From contig NZ_CP031705.1 of assembly GCF_022701255.1 (NCBI RefSeq), positions 4,402,001-4,466,000 of the forward strand: a DNA stretch of 64,000 bases, in the 5' to 3' direction. The translations under genes were made by a program, and so were the position numbers. Below, one piece after another: positions 26,381 to 35,504 of this stretch. Numbering within the stretch: position 1 is the first letter of the stretch; each line of letters starts with the position of its first letter. The notes beneath the pieces are model-generated. The model searched no databases. It was not told the DNA's origin and saw nothing but the letters and a program-made list of their open reading frames with translations. The stretch is from Microcoleus vaginatus HSN003 (GTDB taxonomy: Bacteria > Cyanobacteriota > Cyanobacteriia > Cyanobacteriales > Microcoleaceae).

Positions 26381-27544
26381 ATGGATCGATCGACTGTAAC
26401 TCCTGTTGAAATTTTACATCGGTGGCAAGCGGGCGTTAGCGAAGCCCTCGAAGAGGATCGCCCCATCGCTCCCGACTTCGATCACCTGGCTTTTTGGGAA
26501 CTGGCAGATGATCTGCGAGCGCGCGCTTTTGGCATTACTCCCGACAATGTAGCCGATGTTGTCCGCTGCAAAACCGATTTATTCTTTTCTATTCTTGACG
26601 AACTGCATACTTTCCCGCTAAAGTCAAGTGTTTTTCTAGAAACTTTGTGGAATCTTTGGCTGCCGCTGGCCATGCAATTATCGGCTGCCAAACAAAGTTT
26701 AAACCGTCCTTTAATTCACGGAATTTTAGGAGGGCAAGGAACGGGAAAAACTACTTTATGCCAAGTTTTGACGCTGATTCTGGGAAAATTGGGATATTCT
26801 ACTGTCAGCCTTTCTTTAGACGATCTTTACAAGACTTATGCCGATCGCCAACAACTCCAAAAAGCAGACCCGCGTTTAATTTGGCGCGGCCCCCCCGGCA
26901 CTCACGATATTGACTTGGGAATCGCAGTTTTAGACAAGTTGCGGGGTTCTAAAACTCACAATTTAGCAGCAGTTGACAATCCCAAATCTGATGCCCTCAA
27001 ACCGGATTTAATTAATAAAAATATAGAAATCCCCAGGTTTGACAAATCAGCCTATGGAGGTGCAGGAGATAGAAGTCAACCCGAAATTATTTCCGGTGCG
27101 GATATTGTACTTTTTGAAGGTTGGTTTGTCGGCGTGAATCCGGTGGTTGATGCCAAATTAAACGAGTTTTTGGCGGGTACACCGTTTCCGATTTCCACAG
27201 AAAGCGACTGTCAGTTTGCGCGCGATATGAATGCGAAGCTGTACGAGTATCTGCCGCTGTGGAACCGATTAGATCGGTTGATGGTTTTGTATCCCGAAGA
27301 TTATCGCATTTCTCAAGTGTGGCGCAATCAGGCGGAACGGGAAATGATGGCGGCGGGGAAGTCGGGAATGTCAGAGGCCGAAATTAATCGGTTTGTCGAA
27401 TATTTCTGGAAAGCGCTGCATCCCGAGTTATTTATTAAGTCGATGGTTGAGGAGGGCGATCGAGTGGATTTAGTAATTGAAATTTTGGGCGATCGCACTG
27501 TCGGCAAAATTGGTCGGGCGATCGACTTAAAATTAAGCGATTAG
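26381..27544 (+). CDS. glyK: D-glycerate 3-kinase
   Basis: A 387-residue kinase of the plant/cyanobacterial GLYK type, which phosphorylates D-glycerate to 3-phosphoglycerate in the last step of photorespiration. P-loop GGQGTGKTT at residues 117-125, SLSLDDLYKTYADRQ, WRGPPGTHDIDLG, the IPRFDKSAYGGAGDR motif and VLFEGWFVGVNPV are all characteristic. Length is normal for the family. The ATG at 26381 gives a natural N-terminus; the longer in-frame start would add 13 residues. Stands alone on the plus strand. Confidence 0.93.
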   Translation: MDRSTVTPVEILHRWQAGVSEALEEDRPIAPDFDHLAFWELADDLRARAFGITPDNVADVVRCKTDLFFSILDELHTFPLKSSVFLETLWNLWLPLAMQLSAAKQSLNRPLIHGILGGQGTGKTTLCQVLTLILGKLGYSTVSLSLDDLYKTYADRQQLQKADPRLIWRGPPGTHDIDLGIAVLDKLRGSKTHNLAAVDNPKSDALKPDLINKNIEIPRFDKSAYGGAGDRSQPEIISGADIVLFEGWFVGVNPVVDAKLNEFLAGTPFPISTESDCQFARDMNAKLYEYLPLWNRLDRLMVLYPEDYRISQVWRNQAEREMMAAGKSGMSEAEINRFVEYFWKALHPELFIKSMVEEGDRVDLVIEILGDRTVGKIGRAIDLKLSD

Positions 27545-27568
27545 GGACACTTAAAACTAACGGTTTAA

Positions 27569-27589
27569 GGACACAACAATGTTGTGTCC
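27569..27589 (+). terminator. Hairpin after glycerate kinase
   Basis: A 9-bp perfect stem (GGACACAAC/GTTGTGTCC) with a three-base AAT loop, 25 bp after the stop codon. No T-run, so it may be a stability element rather than an intrinsic terminator. Confidence 0.5.
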
Positions 27590-27738
27590 CTACTGTATTG
27601 CAGCTTATCGTGCACTCACTTGACCATTCAGGAGTTATTTATGCAAAAAGTGAGTTGACGCGCGAATTAGAGGGGTAAGGCGCGCCATAAGCACCCTACA
27701 ATACAGAGGTTTTGCATCGAGGATGGAGAATTTCTAAA

Positions 27739-28107
27739 TTAACTGCCAGGAGTACCAAGATCGAGCGCTTTCTGGATCAAATCGTCGGTAACTTCGCCCG
27801 GTGTACCAGAAGGCGTAATGTCGTGAGCCATCGAACGAAAAGCATCGGGATTGCCGCTTGAATCTGCCGGCAGTGGGATCTCTGTAGGAGCGGGAATATC
27901 AAATTTAGGTGCAGTTGCAGCGGCTGCGGCTTCGGCGCCGGCACCCGTGCGATCGATGTCACTAACGCTGAATTCTTTTGAAGCTTCGTAGTCTGCGGAT
28001 ACATCAACGGTCGGCAACTTTTGTTCTCCAGCTTCCGCGCTTTCAGTGATCTGCTGAGCCTCAAAGTTTTCAGTGTTATTGACTTCTGTATTATTGATTT
28101 CAGACAT
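27739..28107 (-). CDS. Hypothetical acidic low-complexity protein
   Basis: A 122-residue acidic protein without a signal peptide or membrane helix. N-terminal part is rich in Asn/Glu/Thr (NNTEVNNTENFE), the middle is Ala-rich, and the end reads FRSMAHDITPSGTPGEVTDDLIQKALDLG. It is probably largely disordered. The start at 28107 is supported by AAGGAG 8 bases upstream. It is divergent from the helical carotenoid protein gene; a functional link is not shown. No family recognised. Confidence 0.6.
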   Translation of the reverse strand: MSEINNTEVNNTENFEAQQITESAEAGEQKLPTVDVSADYEASKEFSVSDIDRTGAGAEAAAAATAPKFDIPAPTEIPLPADSSGNPDAFRSMAHDITPSGTPGEVTDDLIQKALDLGTPGS

Positions 28108-28434
28108 AGCCGACTCCTTGCTAGTTTTATTTAACAATTCACTGTATCAATTATTACTTGAATCCCAGGCTTTTTCATCTACCCGCAGATGTATCGTTGG
28201 CTTCTATCTTAAGGATGATTTATTCTAGGGTAGTGGCTCAACCTTACACCAGTTTCTTAAAATAATGTAAATTTAGGCAAGCTCCAAACCCATACATACT
28301 CAGCCATTCCCCATGGTTTTATCTAAAATCTAAAATCTAAAAACTAAAATCGTATTACCTCTCGGGGATGGTGACTTGCACTTACAAATCTTGATATTTA
28401 TATATTCTGGAAACATTTTTAAGGAATTTTATTT
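28108..28434. other. Divergent intergenic region with TCTAAAA repeats
   Basis: About 327 bp between a minus-strand hypothetical gene and the carotenoid protein. TCTAAAA heptamers at about 28322-28349. It must hold promoters for both genes, but none is clear enough to call. Confidence 0.4.
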
Positions 28435-28962
28435 ATGAACTCACCCGCCGCGACCAATCCTCACTCTCTCTCCAACGACACTCAAAACATCGTTCAGGCA
28501 ATCAACGGGTTGGGTACAGATGAAAAACTGGCGTTGCTCTACTTTGTTTATGAAAAAATGGGAGATTCAGTTACACCAGCCGCTCCCGCTGCGGCCGACC
28601 CACAATTAGCTCCCATGCTGCTTGATGATTTTTACAAGCTTTCCCATGACCAACAACTGAATATAATGCGCGGTATTGTCAACCGCGACGACACGCCGTA
28701 TTCTCACGCTTACGGAGCTTTAACTGCTAACAATCAGTTGGTGGTTTGGTATGCTTGGGCTATTGGTATGGGAGAAACAATTGTCGATATCCCCGAAGGA
28801 TATGAGGCAACTGAGGCGGTCAATGGCGTGTTGGGTCAAATTGAAGGTCTTGAGTTTGAACAGCAAATTACAGTGCTGCGCGACGTAGCTAATAATATGG
28901 GCTACACCGATGTTAAACCAATTGCTACTCAGGCGGAAGTAGGGAAAACTTCTAGTCTTTAG
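28435..28962 (+). CDS. Helical carotenoid protein (OCP N-terminal domain homologue)
   Basis: A 175-residue all-helical protein of the OCP N-terminal family. It corresponds to the carotenoid-binding, quenching half of the orange carotenoid protein with no C-terminal sensor domain. Family features: LALLYFVYEKMGDSVTPAAP (34-51), NIMRGIVNRDDTPYSHAYG (77-95), VVWYAWAIGMGE (103-114, with Trp105 in the place of a conserved carotenoid contact) and EQQITVLRDVANNMGY. By family it binds a keto-carotenoid and quenches singlet oxygen or phycobilisome energy. AAGGA lies 8 bases before the start. No CTD homologue and no full OCP gene are nearby, so its clade (HCP1-9) cannot be told by eye. Confidence 0.92.
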   Translation: MNSPAATNPHSLSNDTQNIVQAINGLGTDEKLALLYFVYEKMGDSVTPAAPAAADPQLAPMLLDDFYKLSHDQQLNIMRGIVNRDDTPYSHAYGALTANNQLVVWYAWAIGMGETIVDIPEGYEATEAVNGVLGQIEGLEFEQQITVLRDVANNMGYTDVKPIATQAEVGKTSSL

Positions 28963-29097
28963 AGAAGACTCGGCGGTTCAAACCGCTGCAGAGAGTCAAG
29001 CCCAGCCTGCGGATAGACTGATCTTCGCCCTACGTCATCCGCAGACTGAAGAATAAAGGAGACATTAATATCAATTCCGGTTGCACTCATACATGAT

Positions 29098-29132
29098 TGT
29101 TGACTGTTGACTGTTGACTGTTGACTGTTGAC
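29098..29132. repeat. Five tandem TGTTGAC heptamers
   Basis: Five perfect units, intergenic. The same unit recurs at 35158-35178 (three copies) and as GGTTGAC at 17881. Confidence 0.9.
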
Positions 29133-29820
29133 GGGGGTCGAAAAACTGAATAGTTGAGTGTTAACTGTTGACTCGATTTTATTATTCCGATGCAACTGGA
29201 AACGATATAAAACCAGATTTTCTCTGATTAGCCGACATAAATAAACCTCATTGTGTCCGCAGGTTTGTATACTAAATCCGGTTTTAATACTTGCTTTTTT
29301 TAGTTGCAGAAGTATAGGGTGTCATGGCGAGCGATCGCAAAACAATCGCTCGCCATGACTATTACATCACTCTTGAGAGCAGCAATTTCCTGTAAATATA
29401 ATACCCGTTTAACAAAGTCTTGCGACAGCACATTTCAACAGAGTGAACTACATTCACTTCACTCACCCTATCGGGAACACTCTCCTGATTCAAGAGGAGG
29501 AGAGGAGGCAGGATTATTCTTGTTCCTCCCTTAATAAGGGGGGACTTGCGGGGGGTGAATTTGACTTTTGCAAGAACTTTAATCATCAATCTTATACCAA
29601 TTATTAAAAGTCGAAGCACCCCGCGCCAGACTTAGTTCTGGGCGTTTTCATACAGATGCTCCCCTATAATACAATACGGTTCAGTTAAGCCCGATCCCCC
29701 CTAGCCCCCCTTAAGAAGGGGGGGACAAGAACTTACTCACAGTCCCCCTTCTTAAGGGGGATGCGAGGGGGATCTCCTAGGAATAAACAGTTTTAACCCA
29801 AGCGTATTGCCCTATAATAG

Positions 29821-29942
29821 ACCTCTTGCAAAAAAATAATTAGGACGGGCTCTCCGGCCCATCCCACAAGAAAAAATAACTCTTGTGGGATGGGCATTTT
29901 GCTCGTTCCATCAACTGATGAAAAGGATGTTTGCAAGAGCTC
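29821..29942. repeat. Palindromic repeat, diverged relative of family A
   Basis: Ends are ACCTCTTGCAAA and TTTGCAAGAGCT; the core has CGGCCCATCCCACAAG and its partner CTTGTGGGATGGGC. The layout equals family A but the sequence has drifted. Confidence 0.6.
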
Positions 29943-29993
29943 TAATCTATATATATCCCTATTTTTCAGAAGTTCTAGAAAAAAGGTTTTCAG

Positions 29994-31862
29994 TCAGCCA
30001 CTGAGTTTTTTAGGGCAAACTTTTCGCGGGAATTCCATCCGAAATGTCGAACCTTTTTTAGGTTGACTTTCGGCAGTAATTGTGCCGTCGATCATCTTGA
30101 CTAAAGAGGCACAAATAGCTAGTCCTAAACCGGTGCCTGCGTATTGGCGAGTTGTTGTTTGGTCGCCTTGGCGGAATTTGTCGAAAATGTGGGGAAGATC
30201 GGTTTCACAGATGCCGATTCCTGTATCCCGAACGGTGAGAATTAGCCGATCGCAATTTAATTCCCGCACCTCAATGCAAATGCTGCCCTCATGTGTGAAT
30301 TTAACCGCGTTGGAAACGAGATTGACCAAAATTTGCCGCAAGCGCAACTTGTCATTAACTATAAACTGATTCTGCAAGGACACGCTGACGGACATGGCCA
30401 CATTCTTCTCGGTGGCTTGATTTCCGAATTCCAGGGCGACATCCATTACTAAATGCGCTAAATCAAATTTTTCAGTTTTTAATTCTGTGCCGCCACTCTC
30501 GATTTTGGAGAGGTCGAGGATATCGTTAATTAGCAGTAGTAGATTTTTGCCGTTATGTAAAATGCGCCCCACCATTTCTGTTTGCTGGCGCGTCAGCAGT
30601 TGTTTGTGCTGGCGCAGCAGCAATTGGGAAAAGCCGATAATCGAATTCATGGGAGTTCGCAATTCGTGGGACATGATGCCCAAAAATTGCGATTTTAACT
30701 TGGCTGCTTCTAGCAATTGCACTTTTTGCTGTTGAATGCGTCGCCCCTGATTTTCCAGTTCTTCCTGCTGACGAATTAGCAGCTCGTTTTGCAAGTCTAA
30801 AAGCTGTTCCTGCTTTTTTAATTTTTCGATCGCCCGCGCGCTGTTAATCGCGATCGCAGCTTGTTTTCCCATCACCGCTAGCAGTTGCTGAGTATGGGCG
30901 TCAATCGCCTTAGTGTCTTTCCCGTTGCCGATCGCCAACACACCCAAACGCCCGCTTTCCCCCGACTCGATCGCCGCTGCACAGGCCGCCGCCGGCAGCC
31001 CGCCCTCGCCACACTCCGACCGCCACAGTACAGACTCTCCCGTCGCAAATGCTTTCCACAGCAGCTTGTTCTGCACGTGCGGGGTTTGGCCCTCAGCAAA
31101 GTTTTCCGTACCCCCGACAGCGGTGAGTTTGAGGCCGCTGCAATCGCACTCCAGGAGAGCAACTAGGCAAAATTCAGCTCCTGCGATCGCCTCTAAAGTC
31201 GCGTCCGCAATGGATTGCAACAACTGACCCAAGTTACCCCGGCGCTGGCTCAACAGATTTGTAAAGCGATCGAGCGCCTGCAACTGCCGCCCTCCGTCCC
31301 TTACAGTCCCGGCTTCGCACAACTTTTCTGCTGTGAAGTTGGCTTCCGAGTGCGCTTGATGGGGCAAAAATTCTGGTCCTGCTTGAGGATCAACTTGAGT
31401 TTGTTGAATCGCGTCCATATCTGTGTACGTTCCCACCCATTCCAAAACTTCCTGACTTTCTGGATTAGCGGGGGTTGCTCTGGCCAGATTCCAGCGGTAA
31501 GCGCCCTCTCGTGTCCGCAGACGAAATATAATTTCGTAACTTGGTGGCGGGGACTTAGAAGAGTGCGATCTCGCCAAAAGACGAGGACGGTCTTCTGGGT
31601 GGATCTGCGCCAGATAGCCAAAACCCAAAGCTGCTGCTGCTGGTACCCCCGTATATTCCTCCCAGCGCTCACCTAAATAAGTCACCCAGCCGTCGGGATA
31701 GGCTTTCCAAATTATGTGAGGAGTTGCCGACCACAGGCAAGCGTCGTGAGTTTCGCACTCACAAACTTGCTGCTGGGGGGATGTTATTTCAGATACTTTG
31801 TGTACTATTTCCGGGTCGGAAAACTCCGAGGGAAATGACTTATTGCCGTGATAGGGAGTCAT
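29994..31862 (-). CDS. PAS-GAF sensor histidine kinase
   Basis: A 622-residue cytoplasmic kinase without membrane helices. PAS domain at about 40-155 (WKAYPDGWVTYLGERWEEYTG, IHPEDR, WVGTYTDMD), GAF at about 195-345 (LLQSIADATLEAIAGAEFCLVALL, VMGKQAAIAINSARAI), a coiled coil (350-390), then HisKA with His398 in MSHELRTPMNSIIGFSQLL, and HATPase with N box (LVSNAVKFTHEG), DTGIGI and GTGLGLAI. It should phosphorylate a response regulator; no receiver domain is attached. The NarL-type regulator gene at 32265 is divergent across 402 bp and is the natural candidate partner. Stimulus unknown. Confidence 0.9.
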   Translation of the reverse strand: MTPYHGNKSFPSEFSDPEIVHKVSEITSPQQQVCECETHDACLWSATPHIIWKAYPDGWVTYLGERWEEYTGVPAAAALGFGYLAQIHPEDRPRLLARSHSSKSPPPSYEIIFRLRTREGAYRWNLARATPANPESQEVLEWVGTYTDMDAIQQTQVDPQAGPEFLPHQAHSEANFTAEKLCEAGTVRDGGRQLQALDRFTNLLSQRRGNLGQLLQSIADATLEAIAGAEFCLVALLECDCSGLKLTAVGGTENFAEGQTPHVQNKLLWKAFATGESVLWRSECGEGGLPAAACAAAIESGESGRLGVLAIGNGKDTKAIDAHTQQLLAVMGKQAAIAINSARAIEKLKKQEQLLDLQNELLIRQQEELENQGRRIQQQKVQLLEAAKLKSQFLGIMSHELRTPMNSIIGFSQLLLRQHKQLLTRQQTEMVGRILHNGKNLLLLINDILDLSKIESGGTELKTEKFDLAHLVMDVALEFGNQATEKNVAMSVSVSLQNQFIVNDKLRLRQILVNLVSNAVKFTHEGSICIEVRELNCDRLILTVRDTGIGICETDLPHIFDKFRQGDQTTTRQYAGTGLGLAICASLVKMIDGTITAESQPKKGSTFRMEFPRKVCPKKLSG

Positions 31863-32264
31863 AACTGGTTTTATAAATAAGCAGTGAACTAGAGCCCTAA
31901 CACCGGCTCTCGACTCGTGCTGCTAGCTTTATTGATTTTGACTGCCCAAGTGCGTCAAAATTTTTTATACTTTAAACTTATCGGGGTAGTGGTATCTTTA
32001 CCTCTATCAAGGGGCGGACAATGAGATAATTCAGTTAAACTGTTGAAACATTGAGAGCTTACCTGTCCCGATCAAGGCTCGTGCAGACATCGCCGCAAAA
32101 TAACTTAAAAATTAACTTGCTTTCTTGGCGGCTGCATGAGTATGCTTAAAAATGATGTGCGGCCTGTCAAACCATAAATCAGGACACATTCTCACATTTA
32201 CTCAGTTTGACTGAGTGAGTTGACGAACGATATTTTAAAAGTTTAGCGGACTATTGGAAGAAAG
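31863..32264. other. Divergent promoter region of kinase and response regulator
   Basis: 402 bp without a gene. Contains an inverted pair TCAGTTTGACTGA near 32202. Not resolved further. Confidence 0.4.
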
Positions 32265-32984
32265 ATGAGTAAAATTCGCGTTGCTTTGATAGAAGACCAT
32301 GACCTGACAAGAGTCGGCATCCGCACAGCTTTACAACAGCGTGACACTATAGAAGTTGTCGGCGATGCAGCTAACGCTACAGAGGGATTGAAACTGCTTC
32401 AGTCTTCAAAACCTGACGTGGCAATTGTAGATATTGGGTTGCCTGATTTTGATGGCATTGAACTTACACAAAAGTTCAAAAAATCCGTAGCGGAGTCTGA
32501 TCCGGATACCAAAATTTTGATTCTGACTTTTCAGGACAATGAAGAAGAAGTTCTGGCAGCTTTTGCCGCCGGAGCTGACTCTTACTGCATGAAAGATATT
32601 AGCTTCGATCAGTTATTAGATGTAGTAAAAGTAACTCACGAAGGTAACTCTTGGATCGATCCGGCGATCGCCCGTATCGTCCTGAAACAAGCTCGCACTC
32701 AGGAAGCCACCCCGGAAGAACCGAAGGCTGAGGGCAAAAGAGTCACAATTAAGGCTGCCGAACCCGAGTTTAGCCACATTATTGAGACTTACCCTTTAAC
32801 CGAACGGGAATTAGAGGTTTTGGAACTGATCGTCCAGGGTTACAGCAATGCTGCCATAGCCGAAAAGCTTTACATTACTGTCGGTACAGTCAAGACTCAC
32901 GTCCGCAATATTTTGAACAAGTTGTGTGCTGATGACCGCACTCAGGCTGCTGTTCTCGCCCTGCGTTCTGGCTTGGTTGGATGA
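32265..32984 (+). CDS. NarL/FixJ-family response regulator
   Basis: A 239-residue regulator. Receiver domain at 1-125 with acidic pocket E10-D11, phospho-acceptor Asp56 in AIVDIGLPDFDG, and conserved Thr/Lys (ILTF, CMKD). A charged linker of about 45 residues leads to a LuxR helix-turn-helix at about 175-238 (LTERELEVLELIVQGYSNAAIAEKLYITVGTVKTHVRNIL). Clear GGAAGAAAG site 5 bases before ATG. Probable DNA-binding output of the divergent histidine kinase; regulon unknown. Confidence 0.93.
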   Translation: MSKIRVALIEDHDLTRVGIRTALQQRDTIEVVGDAANATEGLKLLQSSKPDVAIVDIGLPDFDGIELTQKFKKSVAESDPDTKILILTFQDNEEEVLAAFAAGADSYCMKDISFDQLLDVVKVTHEGNSWIDPAIARIVLKQARTQEATPEEPKAEGKRVTIKAAEPEFSHIIETYPLTERELEVLELIVQGYSNAAIAEKLYITVGTVKTHVRNILNKLCADDRTQAAVLALRSGLVG

Positions 32985-33470
32985 AGCCTTAATCATCAGG
33001 CAAAATCAAGTTAAAAGTAGGGTGCGCTGGGCGCACCTTACGACCATTGATTTAGGGTGTGCAGTGCACACCTACTGACTAATTGTTAGCCAAAAATTAG
33101 GGTAAGCAGTGTGTACCCGCCGAGCAATTGTTTGTTGTGAAAAAAGGGATAAAGTGGAAATCAGCATCTATCCCAGTACAGATATTTTTTTAAATATTTT
33201 AAAAACTAAATATACCTTAAGATAGATACTAAAAAACTATCCTATTACTAATACTTATTGTTGAGCGATCCCCAGTTAGAGAAATTTCGCTGGCACTGCC
33301 AATATTGCGCGATCTCACTTCATAAAAGGCGCAGCCAGAGGCCAGGTTACGATACTTTTAGGAATAGTTAAGCCTTAAAGAAATTATATCCGCAGAGCGA
33401 TGCTGAGTTCGCTTAAATTTGCGAAATTAAAAGTATCAACTGCTACTGAAATATTTTAGAAAGAGGTATT
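32985..33470. other. Long leader region of the GH13 gene
   Basis: 486 bp without a gene. A GGTGCGC...GCGCACC palindrome at about 33020-33040 follows the regulator gene and may act as a terminator. The rest is A+T-rich and probably holds the GH13 promoter. Confidence 0.45.
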
Positions 33471-35123
33471 ATGCCCGCTCCAATTGAATTCAAGTTATTT
33501 GCTCCCTACAACAAAGGAGCTGCCTTGATTGGCTCTTTTTCTAATTGGGAAGAGATTCCCATGGAAAAAGACGAAGAAGGTTATTTCCGCACGCGAGTTG
33601 ACTTGGAGGATGGCGTTTATCAATACAAATTTCGCGTTCAGTCGAAAAGCTGGTTTGTGGAAGCGGATCAGTGGGTAGATGTGGTCGATCCCTACGCGAC
33701 TGACATTGACGATCCTAGTCAAAACGGCCTTGTTCGGATCAAAGACGGCGATCGCATTGTCGATACCTACGTCTGGAAACACGATGACAAACCGCTACCA
33801 GCCGATCGGGAATTAGTGATTTACGAAATGCACGTTGCTGACTTTTCCGGCGGCGAAGCCGATCCCCTAGCCCGCGGCAAGTACAAGCACGTCGTCGAAA
33901 AACTCGATTACCTCGTCGAACTCGGCATCAACGCGATCGAACTCATGCCCCTCAAAGAGTACCCAGGCGACTACAGTTGGGGCTACAACCCCCGCTACTT
34001 CTTCGCTGCCGAGTCCAGCTACGGAACCACCGAAGAACTCAAAAACCTGATAGACGAGTGTCACGGGCGCGGTATTCGCATCATCATGGACGGGATTTAC
34101 AACCACGCGGAAGCATCGAGCCCCCTCACTCAAATCGATCACGATTATTGGTTTCACCACGAACCCCGCGATCCAGACAACAATTGGGGCCCGGAATTTA
34201 ACTACGAATTCTATGACGAAAACTTAGGAACTTTCCCCGCACGCCAATTTGCTGGCGATACAGTCCGCTTCTGGATTCAAGAATATCATCTCGACGGCAT
34301 TCGTTTCGACGCGGCGCGACAAATTGCTAACTACGATTTCATGCACTGGATCGTTCAAGAAGCCAAAAGTGTCGCCGGCCCCAAACCATTTTATACCGTT
34401 GCCGAATACATTCCCGAAAATCCCAGCATCACGAATGTAGACGGGCCGATGGACGCCTGCTGGCACGACAGTTTCTATCACTCCATAATTCCACAACTCT
34501 GCGGGGACAATTTTGATTTAGAACGGCTCAAAGAGGTAATCGACTGCAAGCGGCAAGGTTTCTTGGGTGCTACGAATGTAGTCAATTATTTGAGTAATCA
34601 CGACCACGATCGCGTTTTTGCCGAATTGGGCGATCGGGGAATTTTGGATGAAGCAGCATTCAAGCGGGCGAAGTTGGGAACCGTACTGTTAATGACAGCA
34701 GTTGGCGTGCCGCTGATTTGGATGGGCGAAGAATTTGGCGAATACAAAGGCAAAACAATCGAGCAATCTAAAATTGACTGGACGCTGCTAGGAAATGACC
34801 TAAATAAAAGTTTGTGGGAATACTACAAAGGCTTAATTCACCTGCGTAAAAATAACCAAGCACTTTACACAGAAAATATCGACTTTTTCCACGAAGACCC
34901 CGACTCAAAAGTTTTTGCTTACACTCGCTGGAACGATGAAGGTTCGAGAGTTGTAGTAGTGGCGAATATGTCGGAAAATTATCTAGCAGGTTACAGCGTG
35001 CCCAACTTCCCGGCAAACGGAACTTGGCACGAATGGACAGGGAATTATGATATTGAATCTGGCGATCATAATATTATGATTGACTTGCCGGAATACGAAG
35101 CGAAAGTGTTTGTTTGGCAGTAA
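33471..35123 (+). CDS. GH13 family alpha-glucan enzyme with CBM48
   Basis: A 550-residue protein. Residues 5-60 are a CBM48-like carbohydrate module (FKLFAPYNKGAALIGSFSNWEEIPM). Residues about 115-470 are the catalytic (beta/alpha)8 barrel. All four GH13 regions are present: DGIYNH (207-212), GIRFDA with nucleophile Asp280, VAEYIPE with acid/base Glu312, and LSNHDHD with Asp378. A C-terminal beta domain follows. It acts on alpha-1,4/1,6-glucan; the domain order suggests an amylase or branching/debranching type but the specificity cannot be fixed by eye, so no symbol is given. AGAGG lies 6 bases before ATG. A second copy at 41511-44723 is a pseudogene broken by an IscB element. Confidence 0.9.
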   Translation: MPAPIEFKLFAPYNKGAALIGSFSNWEEIPMEKDEEGYFRTRVDLEDGVYQYKFRVQSKSWFVEADQWVDVVDPYATDIDDPSQNGLVRIKDGDRIVDTYVWKHDDKPLPADRELVIYEMHVADFSGGEADPLARGKYKHVVEKLDYLVELGINAIELMPLKEYPGDYSWGYNPRYFFAAESSYGTTEELKNLIDECHGRGIRIIMDGIYNHAEASSPLTQIDHDYWFHHEPRDPDNNWGPEFNYEFYDENLGTFPARQFAGDTVRFWIQEYHLDGIRFDAARQIANYDFMHWIVQEAKSVAGPKPFYTVAEYIPENPSITNVDGPMDACWHDSFYHSIIPQLCGDNFDLERLKEVIDCKRQGFLGATNVVNYLSNHDHDRVFAELGDRGILDEAAFKRAKLGTVLLMTAVGVPLIWMGEEFGEYKGKTIEQSKIDWTLLGNDLNKSLWEYYKGLIHLRKNNQALYTENIDFFHEDPDSKVFAYTRWNDEGSRVVVVANMSENYLAGYSVPNFPANGTWHEWTGNYDIESGDHNIMIDLPEYEAKVFVWQ

Positions 35124-35504
35124 GCTGTCATATCAATTCCGGTTACACCGGAATCATTGTTGACTGTTGACTGTTGACTGTAAGTCAAAAAAATGAAAAT
35201 TGCGCGAATTATTTGTTGGTTGATTCGACTTTACGCCCGACGATGAAGCGCGGATTTGATATCATTCCGGCCTGCGCCGGAATTGATATCACTACAAACT
35301 TATAAGGGTTATTTGACAGGTTCTTATCTATAGCAATCCTAAATGATTTGTGTAATTCTTGTAGGGGCAAACCCCCCGTGGTTGCCCCGCCTTGGCTGGG
35401 GTAGGCACTCTTAGCACTACCCCTACATATTTTTACAACTGATTTAGGATTGCTATAATTCACAACTCAAAACAGAAACTCTTTTGTGTTCCGCTTCCCG
35501 ATTG
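35124..35504. other. Intergenic region with repeats, no gene
   Basis: Contains three TGTTGAC heptamers (35158-35178), a direct repeat around ATATCA(T)TTCCGG / CCGGAATTGATATCA (near 35129 and 35257-35288) and a family B palindromic repeat (35360-35426). Confidence 0.6.
35360..35426. repeat. Palindromic repeat, family B, copy 2
   Basis: Shares TGTAGGGGCAAACCCCCC, GTGGTTGCCCC and the end ...CACTACCCCTACA with the copy at 18034-18123, but is shorter in the middle. Confidence 0.75.

Larger units (their letters stand above)
28963..29993. other. One-kilobase repeat-rich intergenic region
   Basis: No gene supported. Contents in order: five TGTTGAC heptamers (29098-29132); an inverted repeat CATGGCGAGCGAT...ATCGCTCGCCATG (about 29323-29357, 13-bp stem); a GGGGGGACTTGCGGGGGGTG-type C-rich repeat near 29540 and a mirrored CCCCCTTCTTAAGG... 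pair (about 29696-29776); and a diverged family A repeat at 29821-29942. Confidence 0.7.

Noticed and set aside
29098-29132. Possible CRISPR array in heptamer regions
   Set aside because: Units are 7 bp, with no spacers and no cas genes; they are short tandem repeats.
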